From Corylus avellana (lineage: Eukaryota > Streptophyta > Magnoliopsida > Fagales > Betulaceae), in NCBI RefSeq assembly GCF_901000735.1, contig NC_081544.1:28452095-28516094 (forward strand): a DNA stretch of 64,000 nt, given 5' to 3'. The notes beneath the pieces are model-generated. The model saw only the letters and a program-made list of their open reading frames with translations. It did not search any database and was not told the origin of the DNA. The translations under genes and the position numbers were made by a program. This document shows positions 1 through 12,149 of the stretch, one piece after another. Each line of letters starts with the position of its first letter. Positions within the stretch are counted from its first letter, which is position 1.

Positions 1-1511
1 TTGGGCCTTTTTCCGTATTCCCGCCGCGTTGAGCTTCCAGCATTCCCTTCCAGTGTCAGTCTCCGGCGAGTACACTATCGGTATCCACGCTACGTGTGTC
101 TGTTCCCGTTTTGTTTTACTTTCTTTGTATTGTCTTTGTTCCTGTTTTTTCTTGTATGTATTTCATTCATGTTTTTTGCTTGTAATAAGGTTCTGCCTCT
201 TTGGTTTGCCCACGTTTTATTTCGATTTTCTTGCTTTTGTTTGTAATAAGGCGTTGGCCCCTCGATCTACCTGCTTAGATGTGAACTGAACTTTGGTCCA
301 GACCTTTGGGTTGTAGATGTGATTTTTGGTCCAGGCCTTTGAGTTGTGGACGTGAACTTTATCCTAGCTTTTGGGTCGAGGAGGAATTTGAGCTACCTAT
401 GCATTTGATTGCGTCTGTCTTATGCAAATCTGTTATCTCAACTGAAAACTAGTCATAGATTAGCAGAGGTTTTAGGTGATGATTGTATCTTTGTAGCTTC
501 GGCTATAATTTGCATTTTCAGGGCTTTGTGCTCCTTCGATATAAGAGCTTTATGCTCGTGATTATTATCAATGAAATTGAAATGTTTTTCTTTCAAATAA
601 TAATAATAATAATAATAAGTGTCTTATTATTAAGAATAAAAACAAAAGCAGACATAACAGAGTTCTCTTCCAAACTGGTCGAAATAATTTCTTTCAACTC
701 AATTTATAAAAATAACGTGTCATTTTTTTTATTAACATGTAAAATGCTCATGAGTTTTTAGTAAGATTAATTTCAACTTTGTCCATGCTATTAAAAAAAT
801 ATGTGTATTTTACATGTTCAAATTACACATATCATTTTTATATATTGAGTTTGAGAAAATTTCTCTAACCTAGTTTGGAGGAAAACTATGTCCTTAACCC
901 CCATAAATTGTCACCACTTTTGCAATGTCCTCCATAAAGTTTAATTTCTCTCAATTTAAGTATCATCTTTCAGTTGTTTTCAATGTTATCCCTCCGTTAG
1001 AATTTTCGGTTAATTTCTTACTAGGGGTGTTAAAAGGGTCATGATACACGCATGTCAGCCAATTTTTTTTTAAAAAAATATTTTTAATTGTAAAAAAAAT
1101 AAAAAAATAAAAAAATAAATTGGACCCGTGATAAAATTGCAAAAATACCATTAGTTGTTTTAGGAAAAAAAAAATTACAAGGATTAAGGCGTTTGTCCTA
1201 ATTCGGTATTTGCAAAAATACACATGCCTCAATATTAGCAAAAATTATAAATATTTATTTAAAAAAAAAGAAATATTTTGAAAATTTTGTTAGAATTTAA
1301 CGAAAAATATTAACAAATATGGACTTTGAAAAAGATTAAAAGTTTGATTTACTAAATTAAGAGGTTTTGAATTTAAAAAACATACACAATTCACGGATCA
1401 GTGAAGTTTTTCCAACAATTATTATTATTATTTAATAAAAATACACCTCAGTTTTTATTTTTACAAAACACTTCAAACCAAAAAATAACGATATCACGGC
1501 GTCGCTCGAAG
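1..1511. other. 5' edge, no supported gene
   Basis: I see no supported gene here. Bases 1 to about 590 are T-rich and contain short imperfect repeats (the phrase 'tttggtccagacctttg' and variants near 292-360). They end in an AAT trinucleotide run at about 596-618, which resembles the 3' end of a non-LTR retroposon, but I could not find target-site duplications. From about 840 to 1440 the DNA is AT-rich. It includes a 'ctctaacctagtttggaggaaa' type phrase, interrupted forms of which recur near 9100, 17570 and 30920, so it is probably dispersed repeat DNA. Short open frames here have low-complexity translations and look non-coding. Confidence 0.4.
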
Positions 1512-1555
1512 AAACCCTAGATGGATACGATCTCTGAGTCCCTCAGCTATAAATA
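1512..1555 (+). promoter_or_regulatory. eEF1A copy 1 core promoter
   Basis: A telo-box-like AAACCCTAG lies at 1512-1520 and a TATA box (TATAAATA) at 1548-1555. The same pair, with the same spacing to within a few bases, sits upstream of every eEF1A copy in the array. Telo boxes are known in promoters of plant translation-machinery genes, including eEF1A. A pyrimidine-rich leader follows, then a leader intron at about 1664-2260 (GTGCAT to TTGCAG), 18 bases before the ATG. Confidence 0.75.
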
Positions 1556-2278
1556 GGGCACATAACGCTTGCAACCCTTACGCACTCACATTCTGCCTCC
1601 CTCTGCCCTTCCTCTTCCTGGGTCTTAGGTTTTCCTCTCTCTCAGCCGCCTCATACTCTTAAGGTGCATAAACCTCTTCTCTCCTTCTTATGCGTAGTAG
1701 ATCGGTGATTTTGGTTCTATGAATTTCTGTTTGTGTTCTTTTTTATGCGCTATTTGGGCTTCTTATTTGGTTCGGTCTAAGTTTGGGTGAGATCTGTTTT
1801 CTTCTAGATCTAAGTTTTGTTGATTTTCGGGTTTCAAACTTCGTCGTTGGGTTCTCTGGTTTTAGATTTGAAATTGATGCGGATGAGGTTTGGAATTTGA
1901 TAAACTCAATTTGTGATTTGGGATTTATGTGAATTTTTTGATCCGGCATGAATCGATCCATGTATCATAATGTTTTTATCGATAATAAGTTGATCAATTT
2001 TCTTTTTTGTTGGTCATGCTTTTGATTTAAATATTTTCCTTCATAAGAAAGAAGCAATCTAGATTTGTTTGCCCTTTTCTATAACATTGTCAAGTTTTTT
2101 TTTAAAAAAATAATTTGGGTTTAGTTCATGCGTCTTTTTCTCATGCTGGATTGAATATCATCAGAATTATGAATAAGTTTTTTTTGTTGGTTTTGTAGAT
2201 CTTTGAGAATTTTTATCTGACAAAAGCTTTGTTTTTTTTCCCTTTTCTCGTCTATTGCAGCTAGTTTTGTGATTTAGA

Positions 2279-4172
2279 ATGGGTAAAGAGAAGGTTCACA
2301 TCAACATCGTCGTCATCGGCCATGTCGACTCCGGCAAGTCGACCACCACCGGCCACTTGATCTACAAGCTTGGAGGAATCGACAAGCGTGTGATCGAGAG
2401 GTTCGAGAAGGAGGCCGCTGAGATGAACAAGAGGTCATTCAAGTACGCCTGGGTGCTCGACAAGCTCAAGGCCGAGCGTGAGCGTGGTATCACCATCGAT
2501 ATTGCCTTGTGGAAGTTTGAGACCACCAAGTACTACTGCACTGTCATCGATGCTCCCGGACATCGTGACTTTATTAAGAACATGATTACTGGGACTTCAC
2601 AGGCCGACTGTGCTGTCCTTATCATTGATTCCACCACTGGTGGTTTTGAAGCTGGAATCTCGAAGGACGGCCAGACCCGTGAGCATGCTCTCCTTGCCTT
2701 TACCCTTGGTGTCAAGCAGATGATCTGTTGCTGCAACAAGGTATTGTCTCCTTATTGTTTCTGTTTATGCTGTGTTATCTTATGATTAGATGCCCCTCCC
2801 TAGTTCGTTTCATCTGATAAAGGGACACCCTCAAGGGCAAATGCAATGTTGATATTTACTTATGGCATCGATGGGCATTTATTGAAAGGGTGTCCTAAGC
2901 TTTGATGGGTGTCCACTTTATTGGATGATATATATTGGTTTTGATTAGGAGAGATGGCCAAGTGGTATAGTTCTATACAAAGAACTATTGAGGGTTCAAA
3001 TCCCTCTCTCTCCGTTTTCTTTTCTGTTGCTTCTGTGTTATTTTTTCTGTTATATAAAACATTAGTTTTTGTCCGAAGTTTTCTATTTTTACTAAGTTGT
3101 ATATCTTGAATGTCTCGATCTCTGTGTTGGCTTTTGTTATCTTTTTATATAATTTGAAAAATCTCAATTGTTCAACCAGTGATTTTTATAAGGTATTTTG
3201 ATGCACCATCTTATAATTTTAGTTTTGAAGGACTGAAGTTGTAGTTTGTGCTATTGTTATCACTCAATTTATTTTAATTGTTCTTTGTAGATGGATGCAA
3301 CTACCCCTAAATACTCCAAGGCGAGGTATGATGAAATTGTGAAGGAAGTTTCTTCCTACCTGAAGAAGGTTGGTTACAACCCTGACAAAATCCCATTTGT
3401 TCCTATCTCTGGTTTCGAGGGTGACAACATGATTGAGAGGTCAACCAACCTTGACTGGTACAAGGGCCCAACTCTCCTTGATGCTCTTGACCTGATCTCT
3501 GAACCCAAGAGGCCCTCAGACAAGCCTCTCCGTCTCCCTCTTCAGGATGTTTACAAGATTGGTGGTATTGGAACTGTCCCAGTTGGTCGTGTTGAGACCG
3601 GTGTCATCAAGCCTGGTATGGTTGTTACCTTTGGCCCAACTGGACTAACCACTGAAGTTAAGTCTGTTGAGATGCACCACGAGGCTCTTCTGGAGGCTTT
3701 GCCTGGTGACAATGTTGGCTTCAACGTCAAGAATGTTGCTGTGAAGGATCTCAAGCGTGGTTTTGTTGCATCCAACTCAAAGGATGACCCTGCCAGGGAA
3801 GCTGCTAACTTCACATCTCAGGTCATTATCATGAACCACCCTGGTCAGATTGGAAATGGTTATGCCCCAGTTCTCGACTGCCACACCTGCCACATTGCTG
3901 TCAAGTTTGCTGAACTTGTCACCAAGATTGACAGGCGTTCTGGTAAGGAGCTCGAGAAGGAGCCCAAGTTTTTGAAGAACGGTGATGCAGGGATTATCAA
4001 GATGATTCCCACCAAGCCCATGGTTGTTGAGACTTTCTCTGAGTACCCACCTCTTGGTCGCTTTGCTGTCAGGGATATGCGCCAGACTGTTGCTGTTGGT
4101 GTTATCAAGGGTGTTGAGAAGAAGGATCCCTCTGGTGCTAAAGTCACCAAATCTGCTGCCAAGAAGAAGTGA
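2279..4172 (+). CDS. EF1A: Translation elongation factor eEF1A, copy 1
   Basis: The CDS is join(2279..2740, 3291..4172), 447 residues. eEF1A binds GTP and delivers aminoacyl-tRNA to the ribosomal A site in the cytosol. The protein begins MGKEKVHIN and shows all the G motifs: P-loop GHVDSGKST (about residues 13-21), GITIDI switch I, DAPGH (91-95) and NKMD (153-156). Domains 2 and 3 follow, and it ends in the usual lysine-rich KSAAKKK. The coding intron (GTATTG to TTGTAG) falls exactly between K and M of NKMD. A second intron lies in the 5' leader. The 3' flank (4173 to about 4430) is shared with copy 4 but not copy 2. Relative to the other copies it has Ile rather than Leu in 'DLISEPK'. It is the most diverged copy upstream, where homology to the others starts only near 1470, so it is probably the oldest. 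Intact and probably functional. Confidence 0.97.
2948..3013 (+). pseudogene. tRNA-Ser-like sequence lacking the anticodon arm, in the eEF1A intron
   Basis: Within the coding intron of eEF1A copy 1, 66 bases fold as a class II tRNA without an anticodon arm. The 7-bp acceptor stem GGAGAGA (2948-2954) pairs perfectly with TCTCTCC (3007-3013). The A-box-like TGGCCAAGTGG is intact. The long variable arm pairs TAGTTC with GAACTA. The T arm GAGGG-TTCAAAT-CCCTC is perfect. From memory, the sequence matches plastid trnS-UGA with the anticodon stem removed between two GGT repeats. It cannot decode. It may be a plastid-DNA insertion that predates the array, because it recurs at the same place in copies 2 and 4. 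Confidence 0.7.
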
Positions 4173-7100
4173 ATGGTGCGGTCCCCCATTTTCATTGATG
4201 CTGAGAACAATTTATATCTCTATTACTGTGTGCTTTTTCAATTTCTAGACGGTTTTGTCTCTAGTTTTATTTCTATTGGCTTTACGTGTTCCTCCTTGTC
4301 TGGTCGTCGCACCCAGAACTGGGTGCTGGACAGGCGGTGGTAACACATTGCCAGTGTTTGAGTCCTGGAGTTTTTAACACCCTTTTATTGTGGATGTTGA
4401 GTTAATTTAAATTTAAGGTTTTTAATTTAGTATTAGTCACCTGTTGCTGTCTCCGTTTAAATTGCTTTAGGTTTTTAGTTTGTTTCTTCGTGTGGATTCA
4501 ATTTTGGGCAGCCCTCAATGGTTTTTGCCTGTTGAACTAGGGAATTGTTTTCCCTATACGGTGGTAAGTGGTATGTGTTGGATGATGCATATATTTCAAA
4601 AGCCTCATCAATCTTGGTTAGGTTTATGTTGGCTACTGATAATGTAATCTTTTCTTTGCACTATAGTTGTCAAGCTAAAACGTTTAGGGCATTGGGCAAA
4701 TTATATATTATGACAAATGCAGACTTGTTCGACATTTGGATGCTTGCCCATAAATCTTACTATCTTAGTAAGGTTTATGGGGCATGAGAGCACTCCTTGC
4801 AGCCTCTCGCTTCTCTTTTCTTCTCTCTCAAATTAAATATTATGCCATATAATTGCATTAAATATTATTACTGTTGAATGAGAGTAAAGATGAAAAATCC
4901 GTGTGTTTTTTTTTTTTTTTTTATTCAACCAAAAAAAAAAAACTTTCCAGACTTGATATGGGAGTGGAAATAAGCTGACTAACAATCCAAAATCAATAAT
5001 TAAAAACGTTATCTTCTTCCAATATAAATTAAAACCAAGTAAATGAAGGAAATATTTCAAATTTCTAAAAATACTACCGTTGGAATAAGACAAATATTTT
5101 TAAAATAGATCATTAGACAAATATAAACATTCAAAAATATAACAGTTAGAGAAAGAATAAACAATTTTTTGAAAAATAATATTTAAATGAAATAGTGAAA
5201 TTGGATTGTTAAAGTAGTGATGTTGTTGTGGGTGCTCTAAAAAAGGTTAAAAAGTGTTTACTTTTTGTGAGTAAATTTTGGTGAGATTGTTAAGAATGTT
5301 GTGCAGTAACTTGTTCAACAACCTTTTAGCAAGTTACTCACATCCATTTCTTGTAGCCTTAACAGAATTTAACAGAAGTGACTAAAATTCTTCATTTTTA
5401 GAGTATTATTAGCAGCCTCAACAAATTTTGCTACCAAAATAATTAAAAGTACAGTTTTTGTTATTTTGACAATTCACATTTTTAAAACACTCACAGTAGC
5501 CTCACTATTTTAACAATTTACTTTTACTATTCCATTTAAATATTAATGGTAATATTTTTAAAATTTTGTAATTTTTCTAACGGTAAAAAATGGCAAGACT
5601 CGAACTGATGAATGGATGAAACGCTAGAGAGAAATGGCGCTAAATGCTGAGAGAAAACTCAGAAAAGGCTGCAGAAAAAAAAAAAAAAAAAAAAAAAGAG
5701 AAACGAAAAGAGTAAAGGAAGAGAGAAATTAGTTGTTTAACCAATATGTGAGTGAACAGTACTTTTTATGTTGAAAATAACTTATATAGGGAGTGCTCAC
5801 CAATCAGTGTTATGACACATTAGGAAAAAAACATGATTAAAAAAAAAAAAAAAACAGAACACCTAATTATTTACCAAATATTAGAAATAAAACTTAAAAA
5901 ATTGATTAATTTAAAAAATAAAAAATAAAATAAGGGGTGGCTTGCTGGCCACCCCCTCCATGGCCTGGGGTGGCTGGCCGGCCACCCCCAAGCCTGGGGA
6001 GGATGCACCAGCCACCCCAAGGGGAGGCTCCTCCTCACCTGGCTTTTTAATTTTGTTTAGAAAAAAAATAAATTCATTTTTTAATTTAAATTTGGTATAA
6101 TCTAGTGTAGTTGAATGTTTTCCATCCGTGTAAGTTTGGGATGATATGCTAATGTATCACCTTCTGATTGGTTGCACAAAAGCCACTTTTTGTGCAATAG
6201 CCTCACCCAAGATGCTCTCTTTTATGTTTGGTGAGTAACATTCACTTCACTATTTTTTTTTTGTGTGTTAAAGTAGTGAGTCGATTTAAGCCACTCTTGT
6301 TAAATTGTCACACTAAAATAACTAAAAAATGGTTTTGATGAAGCTGCAAAGAGTGCTCTAATCTTACATTTTTAACCTAAAATAAATGGTGAATAATACT
6401 CACTATTTAAAAGTGAATACTATTCTCTCACTAAAAAATAAAAAATAATATTACTTTTTTTTTCTATATTCTTTGAATATAAAGAAGTATTCAAAAAATA
6501 ATAAAATTTGTTGAGGCATCTAGAAATGCTCTCACGGCAAATTTGACCGAGTTTGAAAGCTTTTTTTTTTTAATGTAATAAGTCGACCGATAATGGTATA
6601 CCAGTCGCTAGCCTAAAGGGTTTTTTTTTTTTTTTTTTTTTTTTTGGAATAAGGGTCTGTTAGTTAAAACGCTTGTAAATTGGATGTTTATAAATAGAGC
6701 CGTGACTCAAAGCACGCGCGTGCTCTGAATGCCAAGGCAGCAAATTTTTTTTTTTAATATTTTAATAAAAAAATTTTTTTTTGCCGGCGTGCTATTTATC
6801 TTCACCCTTATAAAATAACTTTAACATGAATTTGATATTTATCACTGTGGGGCCCATACAGGATGTTCAACTGTTGTGACAATTAGGATGAATTAAGATG
6901 TTTTGCAACAAGGAGATTAAGTAGACATTATATTAGAGTAGATTTGTAATTAATATGAATTAGACTTCATTTAAGATTAATTTAAATTAGTTTTATTATC
7001 AGTATTTTTAAATTAGAGATAAACATCCGTTTATTTGTATTTCAGTTATTTATTTTAGAGTTATTATTGCATTAGTTATCTTTCTACGGGTTTATCTCCA

Positions 7101-7787
7101 AGTGAGTGTAGGAGTTCTTCTCTAAATCTAGGTTGTTGTAATATTCATATTTAAATGATGATATTTTAATAAAAAATAAATCTCAAACTTTATATTTAAA
7201 TAAGTTTCTTCAAAATTTAAAAAGTATAAATTTCCTCGTAATTTAAGATTCAGGTTATAACCTAAATTCTATCACCGTAGTTGACTTGTTTAAGTTTTCA
7301 TGCATGTAATGTTCTCCGATTCTTCGCTTCTAGTACACAAGAATCTTTCATTTTGATGCAGTATTTTGGACGGTCGGATTGGAAATTACAACTTTTTAAA
7401 CCTTAAAGGTATGATTGTAAACGTACCTAAACCTTAGGAGTAAGTGACGTTATTCAAAAAAAATCTTTTAAGATACTTTTGATCGTCACAAATATTTAAG
7501 ACACTTTTGGATGATGCCTTACCAACTTTATCCTTTGGTAGTACTATGGGCTCGATGCCTGTGAAGGACTTGTCCCCCATAAATAGAAAAATGTCAATAG
7601 AAATAAAAAGGAAAAAGTCATGAGAAACTATCATCAAATTGTCAATACCTCCCGTAAACTTTAAAATTGTGTCAATTTTTTCCTCTAACTATTAAAATTT
7701 GTTAATGTCTTCCTAATAACAAAAATACCCTGAATAAAAATATTTTGTTTTTAAAGTTATATAAAAAACTAAAAATTAAAAGTTAAA
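4173..7787. other. eEF1A copy 1 3' flank, then repeat-rich spacer
   Basis: Bases 4173 to about 4430 are the 3' UTR and flank of copy 1 and are closely similar to 22462-22720 after copy 4. Beyond that there is no supported gene. The DNA is AT-rich with many A or T homopolymers (for example 4907-4922, 5675-5696, 6621-6645). Several stretches near 5200-6400 share phrases such as 'gtgctctaaa' and 'taaagtagtga', which suggests nested miniature elements. A GC-rich insert at about 5935-6040 is listed separately. Around 7640-7740 there is a phrase on 'cctcccgtaaactttaaaattgtg' lines that looks like another dispersed repeat. Confidence 0.5.
5935..6040. repeat. GC-rich 'ggggtggc/gccacccc' repeat core
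   Basis: An abrupt GC-rich patch in AT-rich DNA is made of alternating GGGGTGGC and GCCACCCC words, which can pair with one another as inverted repeats. Related patches occur at about 51732-51825 and 59130-59290. The pattern is that of a dispersed, probably nonautonomous transposable element. I cannot define its ends. Confidence 0.5.
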
Positions 7788-7903
7788 AGAAAAATGGTGT
7801 TGTATGGTCGGTATTGTCACATTTTGTGGCCGCCAGTCAAATCTAGTGTCCTAATAGCCATTGCTAGGGCCGCGCAGAGCACCATGATGGTGGCAACACT
7901 GCT

Positions 7904-8175
7904 AGGGTGTGTTTGTTAAAGGGTTTTAAATTGATACTGTAGTAAAAATTAATTGATGTGAACAAAAAAATAATAATGTTTTTTTTTTAAAAAAAAAGAA
8001 TGAAAAAGTAAGAATGTTTGGTATGAAAAAAAAAAAAAAAAAAATTGTTTTGTAGTGATTTGTTTATTAGAATAGTAATAAAAAGTAATTGATGTGATGT
8101 AAAAAAATGAGAATGTTGGAAAAATGAAAAAGTGAGATGAATAGCATTGAACCAAAATCGTTTACCAAACGGGGC
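7904..8175. mobile_element. MITE with 'gtttggtaaac' terminal inverted repeats
   Basis: The left end 'gggtgtgtttgttaaag' is an imperfect inverted repeat of the right end 'tttaccaaacggggc'. The interior is A/T-rich and non-coding. The ends resemble plant hAT-type MITEs, as recalled. A full copy is at about 16386-16656, and a right-hand fragment directly abuts the stop codon of eEF1A copy 2 (12150-12346). Confidence 0.55.
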
Positions 8176-8224
8176 ATTGAGTGTGGTGCTACAAGAACTT
8201 CTCAATTTTAATTTATACAAAACA

Positions 8225-8470
8225 CTTCCCAAAGGTAAATTTAATCACTTAATCATTACTTTAACACTCCCCTCACGTATAGGCTCAAACTCTCTTTTAA
8301 TAGATAAGTGCGTGAAATATTTAATTGAAATGAAATGTGAAATTGACAGAGTCAAATTTTGATCTTAGGACCTTTGACTCAGATACCATGTTAAATTACC
8401 ATTTATCTCAAAAGCTTAAGCAGATAGAAAGAGGTAAATTTAATTACTTAACCATTACTTTAACATTATT
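8225..8470 (-). mobile_element. TRIM-like element remnant
   Basis: Two related segments (about 8233-8263 and 8435-8466, reading GGTAAATTTAAT...ACTTTAACA) flank an internal stretch that starts with CTCCCCTCACG and ends with GACTCAGATACCATG. On the minus strand this reads as a primer-binding-site-like TGGTATCTGAG next to one repeat and a purine tract next to the other. That is the order expected for a miniature LTR retrotransposon. The left repeat is damaged. Related copies lie near 12435-12665 and 16720-16945. Confidence 0.4.
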
Positions 8471-9527
8471 CAATCAATTTTCAATTTGTCTCAAATATGG
8501 CCCCGACCAAAACAATTCTTACATTTTATTTTTTCAAAATTCAAAATTTAAAACACTTGTCAAAATTTTATCAAGTGTATCCATACTTTGGTGAAAATTA
8601 TTAACAAATAATTCAAAATATTAGACAGCTTTTATAGCATAAAACACTATTAAATACAGTAAAACCACTGATTATATTTATATTACGTACAAAATATTTG
8701 TTCAAACTAAAACAAAAAATCAACCATTAAGTGGCCTCCCCAATTTTTTTTTTTTTTTTTTTTTTTTTGGCTATTTTGGTGAGCCAAATCACAAAAAAAC
8801 ACTCTCCAACAACCTCACTAAAATAGTGATTTTGGTTTGGTGATGAATAGTCTTACTCACTATCTTTAGTGAATACTATTCACTCATCAAATGAATAAAA
8901 AATAATATAATTTTTATCTCTCATTCTCTATTTTTTGAAAAAAGTTAAAAAAACAAAAAAGAAGAAAGAAATATTTGAAAACAAAATATTTAAATCAAAT
9001 AGTGAAACTTGATAGTTAAAATAGTGAAATTGCTAGAAATGCTCAAAAAAAGCGAGTAGCTAAAATAGAAAAAAAAAAATAAGGACAAAAATTTCCTCAG
9101 AACCAATCTAGAGGAAATATCTTTCAACTTATTTAAATATTGTAAAGTGTCTATAAACATTTAAAACGCACATTAAATTCTTAAGGTTATTAAGATCATT
9201 AATAATAGTTTATTAACTTAGACTAACATTTTAAATGTTTATAGGCTGTTGACATTATTTTAAATGTATTAAAGAATATTTTATCCAAACTAATTTGGCC
9301 AGAATTTCTGTCCAAAAAATAATGCTCTTAACAAGAGAAAAAGAAGGACGGTCAGTGTCAAATTTTAAAAACCCGGTCATGATCCAAAATACCCGAACCC
9401 GATTGTGTGGTTGACTTTTTAGTTTTTACTTGCTAAGCAAGCATATAGGACTAAATCGTTATTGAAGCCCCTAGTTAGGGGCAAAACCGTGAACCAAAAA
9501 AGAACGAAATCACGGCCTCGCTCGAAG

Positions 9528-9564
9528 AAACCCTAGATATCTCGGAGTCCCTCAGCTATAAATA
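9528..9564 (+). promoter_or_regulatory. eEF1A copy 2 core promoter
   Basis: The telo-box-like AAACCCTAG is at 9528-9536 and TATAAATA at 9557-9564. The leader intron is at about 9665-10242 (GTTCGT to TTGCAG), 18 bases before the ATG. The upstream block from about 9320 is shared with copies 3 and 4 but not with copy 1. Confidence 0.75.
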
Positions 9565-10260
9565 GGGCATACAGCGCTTGCCTTACGCACTAACACTCTG
9601 CCTCGCTCTCTGCCTCTTATCTTTCAGGGTTTTTGGGTTTATCTCTCAGCCGCCTTAGCTTAAGGTTCGTAAAACTGTTCTCTCCTTCTTATGCGTAGTA
9701 GACCGGTGATATTGGTTCTATTAATTTCTGTTTGTGTTCTTTTTTACGCTCTTAAAGGGCTTATTTGCTTCGGTCTCTGCAATTTGGTGTTGATTTTTCT
9801 CTTGTTTTTATGTTTTGGTTAGTTGGGTTAGATCTGTTTCTTCTTGATGTAAGTTTTGTTGATTTTTTCGGTATTCAAATTTCGTAGTTGGGTTCGCTGG
9901 TTTTAGATTTGAAGTTGATGCGGATGAGTTTTGTAGTTTGTTAGATTCAATTCGTGATTTGGGATTGTGTGACTTTTTTGATCCGACATGAATCGATCTT
10001 TGTCATGTATCATAATGTTTCCCTCGCTAATAAGTTGATGAATTTTCTTTTTTGTTAGTCATGCTTTTGATTTAAATATTTTTCTTCATATGAAAGAAGA
10101 AATCTAGGTTTGTTTTCCCATTTCTATAACATTGTAAAGTGTTTGTAAAGAATAATTTGCGTTTGGTTCATTCGCCCTTTTCTCATGCTCAATTGAATAT
10201 CATCATAATTATGATTTTTCCCCCTTTAATCTTCTTTTGCAGTTAGTTTTGTGATTTAGA

Positions 10261-12148
10261 ATGGGTAAAGAGAAGGTTCACATCAACATCGTGGTCATCG
10301 GCCATGTCGACTCTGGCAAGTCGACCACCACAGGACACTTGATCTACAAGCTCGGTGGAATCGACAAGCGTGTGATCGAGAGGTTCGAGAAGGAAGCCGC
10401 TGAAATGAACAAGAGGTCATTCAAGTACGCCTGGGTGCTCGACAAGCTCAAGGCTGAGCGTGAGCGTGGTATCACCATCGATATTGCCTTGTGGAAGTTC
10501 GAGACCACCAAGTACTACTGCACTGTCATCGATGCTCCCGGACATCGTGACTTTATCAAGAACATGATTACTGGGACTTCACAGGCCGACTGTGCCGTCC
10601 TTATCATTGATTCCACCACTGGTGGTTTTGAAGCTGGAATCTCCAAGGACGGCCAGACCCGTGAGCATGCTCTCCTTGCCTTTACCCTTGGTGTCAGGCA
10701 GATGATCTGTTGCTGCAACAAGGTATTGTCTCCTTTTTGTTTCTGTTTATGCTTTGTTATCTGATGATTAGATGCCCCTCCCTAGTTCGTTTCATCTGAT
10801 AAAGGGACACCCTCAAGTGCAAATGCAATGTTGATATTTACTAATGGCATTTATGGGCATTAATCGAAATGCAGTCCTATGTTTTGATGGGTGACAACTT
10901 TATTGGATGATATGTTTTGGTTTTTTATTAAGAGAGATGGCCAAGTGGTATAGTTCTATACAAAGAACTATTGAGGGTTCAAATCCCTACCTCCCTTTTC
11001 TTTTGTATTGCCTCTGTATTATATATATCCTGTTGTTTTTGACATTAGTTTTTGTCCGAAGCTTTCTACCTTTTCCAAGTTGAACTTAAATACATTTATT
11101 CTTTTGTGGCGCTGTTTACATTACGGTTGAGTGTTTTTTTTTGAGTAATAGTATCTTTTTATCTATTGTGAAAATTCTCAATTGTTCAACCATGGGTATA
11201 TTTTTAGGGCTGAAGTTGTAGTTTGTGCTATTTTTATCACTCAATTTATGTTATTGTTCTTTGTAGATGGATGCAACTACCCCTAAATACTCCAAGGCGA
11301 GGTATGATGAAATTGTGAAGGAAGTTTCTTCCTACCTGAAGAAGGTTGGTTACAACCCTGACAAAATCCCATTTGTTCCTATCTCTGGTTTCGAGGGTGA
11401 CAACATGATTGAGAGGTCCACCAACCTTGACTGGTACAAGGGCCCAACCCTCCTTGATGCTCTTGACCTGCTCTCTGAGCCCAAGAGGCCCTCAGACAAG
11501 CCTCTCCGTCTCCCTCTTCAGGATGTTTACAAGATTGGTGGTATTGGAACTGTTCCAGTTGGTCGTGTTGAGACCGGTGTCATCAAGCCTGGTATGGTTG
11601 TCACCTTTGGCCCAACTGGACTAACCACTGAAGTTAAGTCTGTTGAGATGCACCACGAGGCTCTTCTGGAGGCTTTGCCAGGTGACAATGTTGGCTTCAA
11701 CGTCAAGAATGTTGCTGTGAAGGATCTCAAGCGTGGTTTTGTTGCATCCAACTCAAAGGATGACCCTGCCAGGGAAGCTGCTAACTTCACTGCTCAGGTC
11801 ATTATCATGAACCACCCTGGTCAGATTGGAAATGGTTATGCCCCAGTTCTCGACTGCCACACCTGCCACATTGCTGTCAAGTTTGCTGAACTTGTCACTA
11901 AGATTGACAGGCGGTCTGGTAAGGAGCTCGAGAAGGAGCCCAAGTTTTTGAAGAACGGTGATGCGGGGATTATCAAGATGATTCCCACCAAGCCCATGGT
12001 TGTTGAGACTTTCTCCGAGTACCCACCTCTTGGTCGCTTTGCTGTTAGGGACATGCGCCAGACTGTTGCTGTTGGTGTTATCAAGGGTGTTGAGAAGAAG
12101 GATCCCTCTGGTGCTAAGGTTACCAAATCTGCTGCCAAGAAGAAGTGA
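10261..12148 (+). CDS. EF1A: Translation elongation factor eEF1A, copy 2
   Basis: The CDS is join(10261..10722, 11267..12148), 447 residues, full length and intact. It has the same motifs as copy 1 ([18 protein letters not shown] across the intron). Differences from copies 1 and 4 include Arg in 'LGVRQMIC' and Ala in 'NFTAQVII'. The intron again holds the tRNA-Ser-like sequence. The striking feature is the 3' end: immediately after TGA the sequence leaves the eEF1A 3' UTR seen in copies 1 and 4 and becomes the right-hand part of the spacer MITE. The native 3' UTR and poly(A) signals are therefore missing. The protein should still be normal if a cryptic polyadenylation site is used downstream. 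Confidence 0.95.
10931..10996 (+). pseudogene. tRNA-Ser-like sequence lacking the anticodon arm, copy 2 intron
   Basis: This is the counterpart of 2948-3013. The D-arm/A-box region, long variable arm and T arm are conserved. The acceptor stem has mismatches (AGAGAGA against ACCTCCC), so it is more decayed than in copy 1. Confidence 0.6.
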
Positions 12149-12149
12149 A

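Larger units (their letters stand above)
7788..9527 (+). repeat. Array spacer unit upstream of eEF1A copy 2
   Basis: This spacer recurs, diverged by scattered substitutions and small indels, in the contig at 16269-17871. Parts of it also recur at 12150-12660, 13950-14970 and 18760-19780. Order: a conserved ~110-base stretch beginning AATGGTGTTG (about 7794), a MITE (7904-8175), a TRIM-like piece (about 8225-8470), AT-rich DNA (8490-9290), and a conserved promoter-proximal block with AACCCGGTCATG near 9370. No coding sequence is supported. Confidence 0.7.

Noticed and set aside
3551..4210. Minus-strand open frames opposite eEF1A exon 2 (also at 11527-12138 and 21840-22499)
   Set aside because: Antisense shadows caused by the strong codon bias of eEF1A. 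The same frames recur in each copy and match no family.
10740..10810. Possible C/D box snoRNA in the eEF1A intron (TGATGAT and CTGA words)
   Set aside because: The boxes are only about 30 bases apart, the flanking stem is absent, and copy 1 lacks the C-box word.
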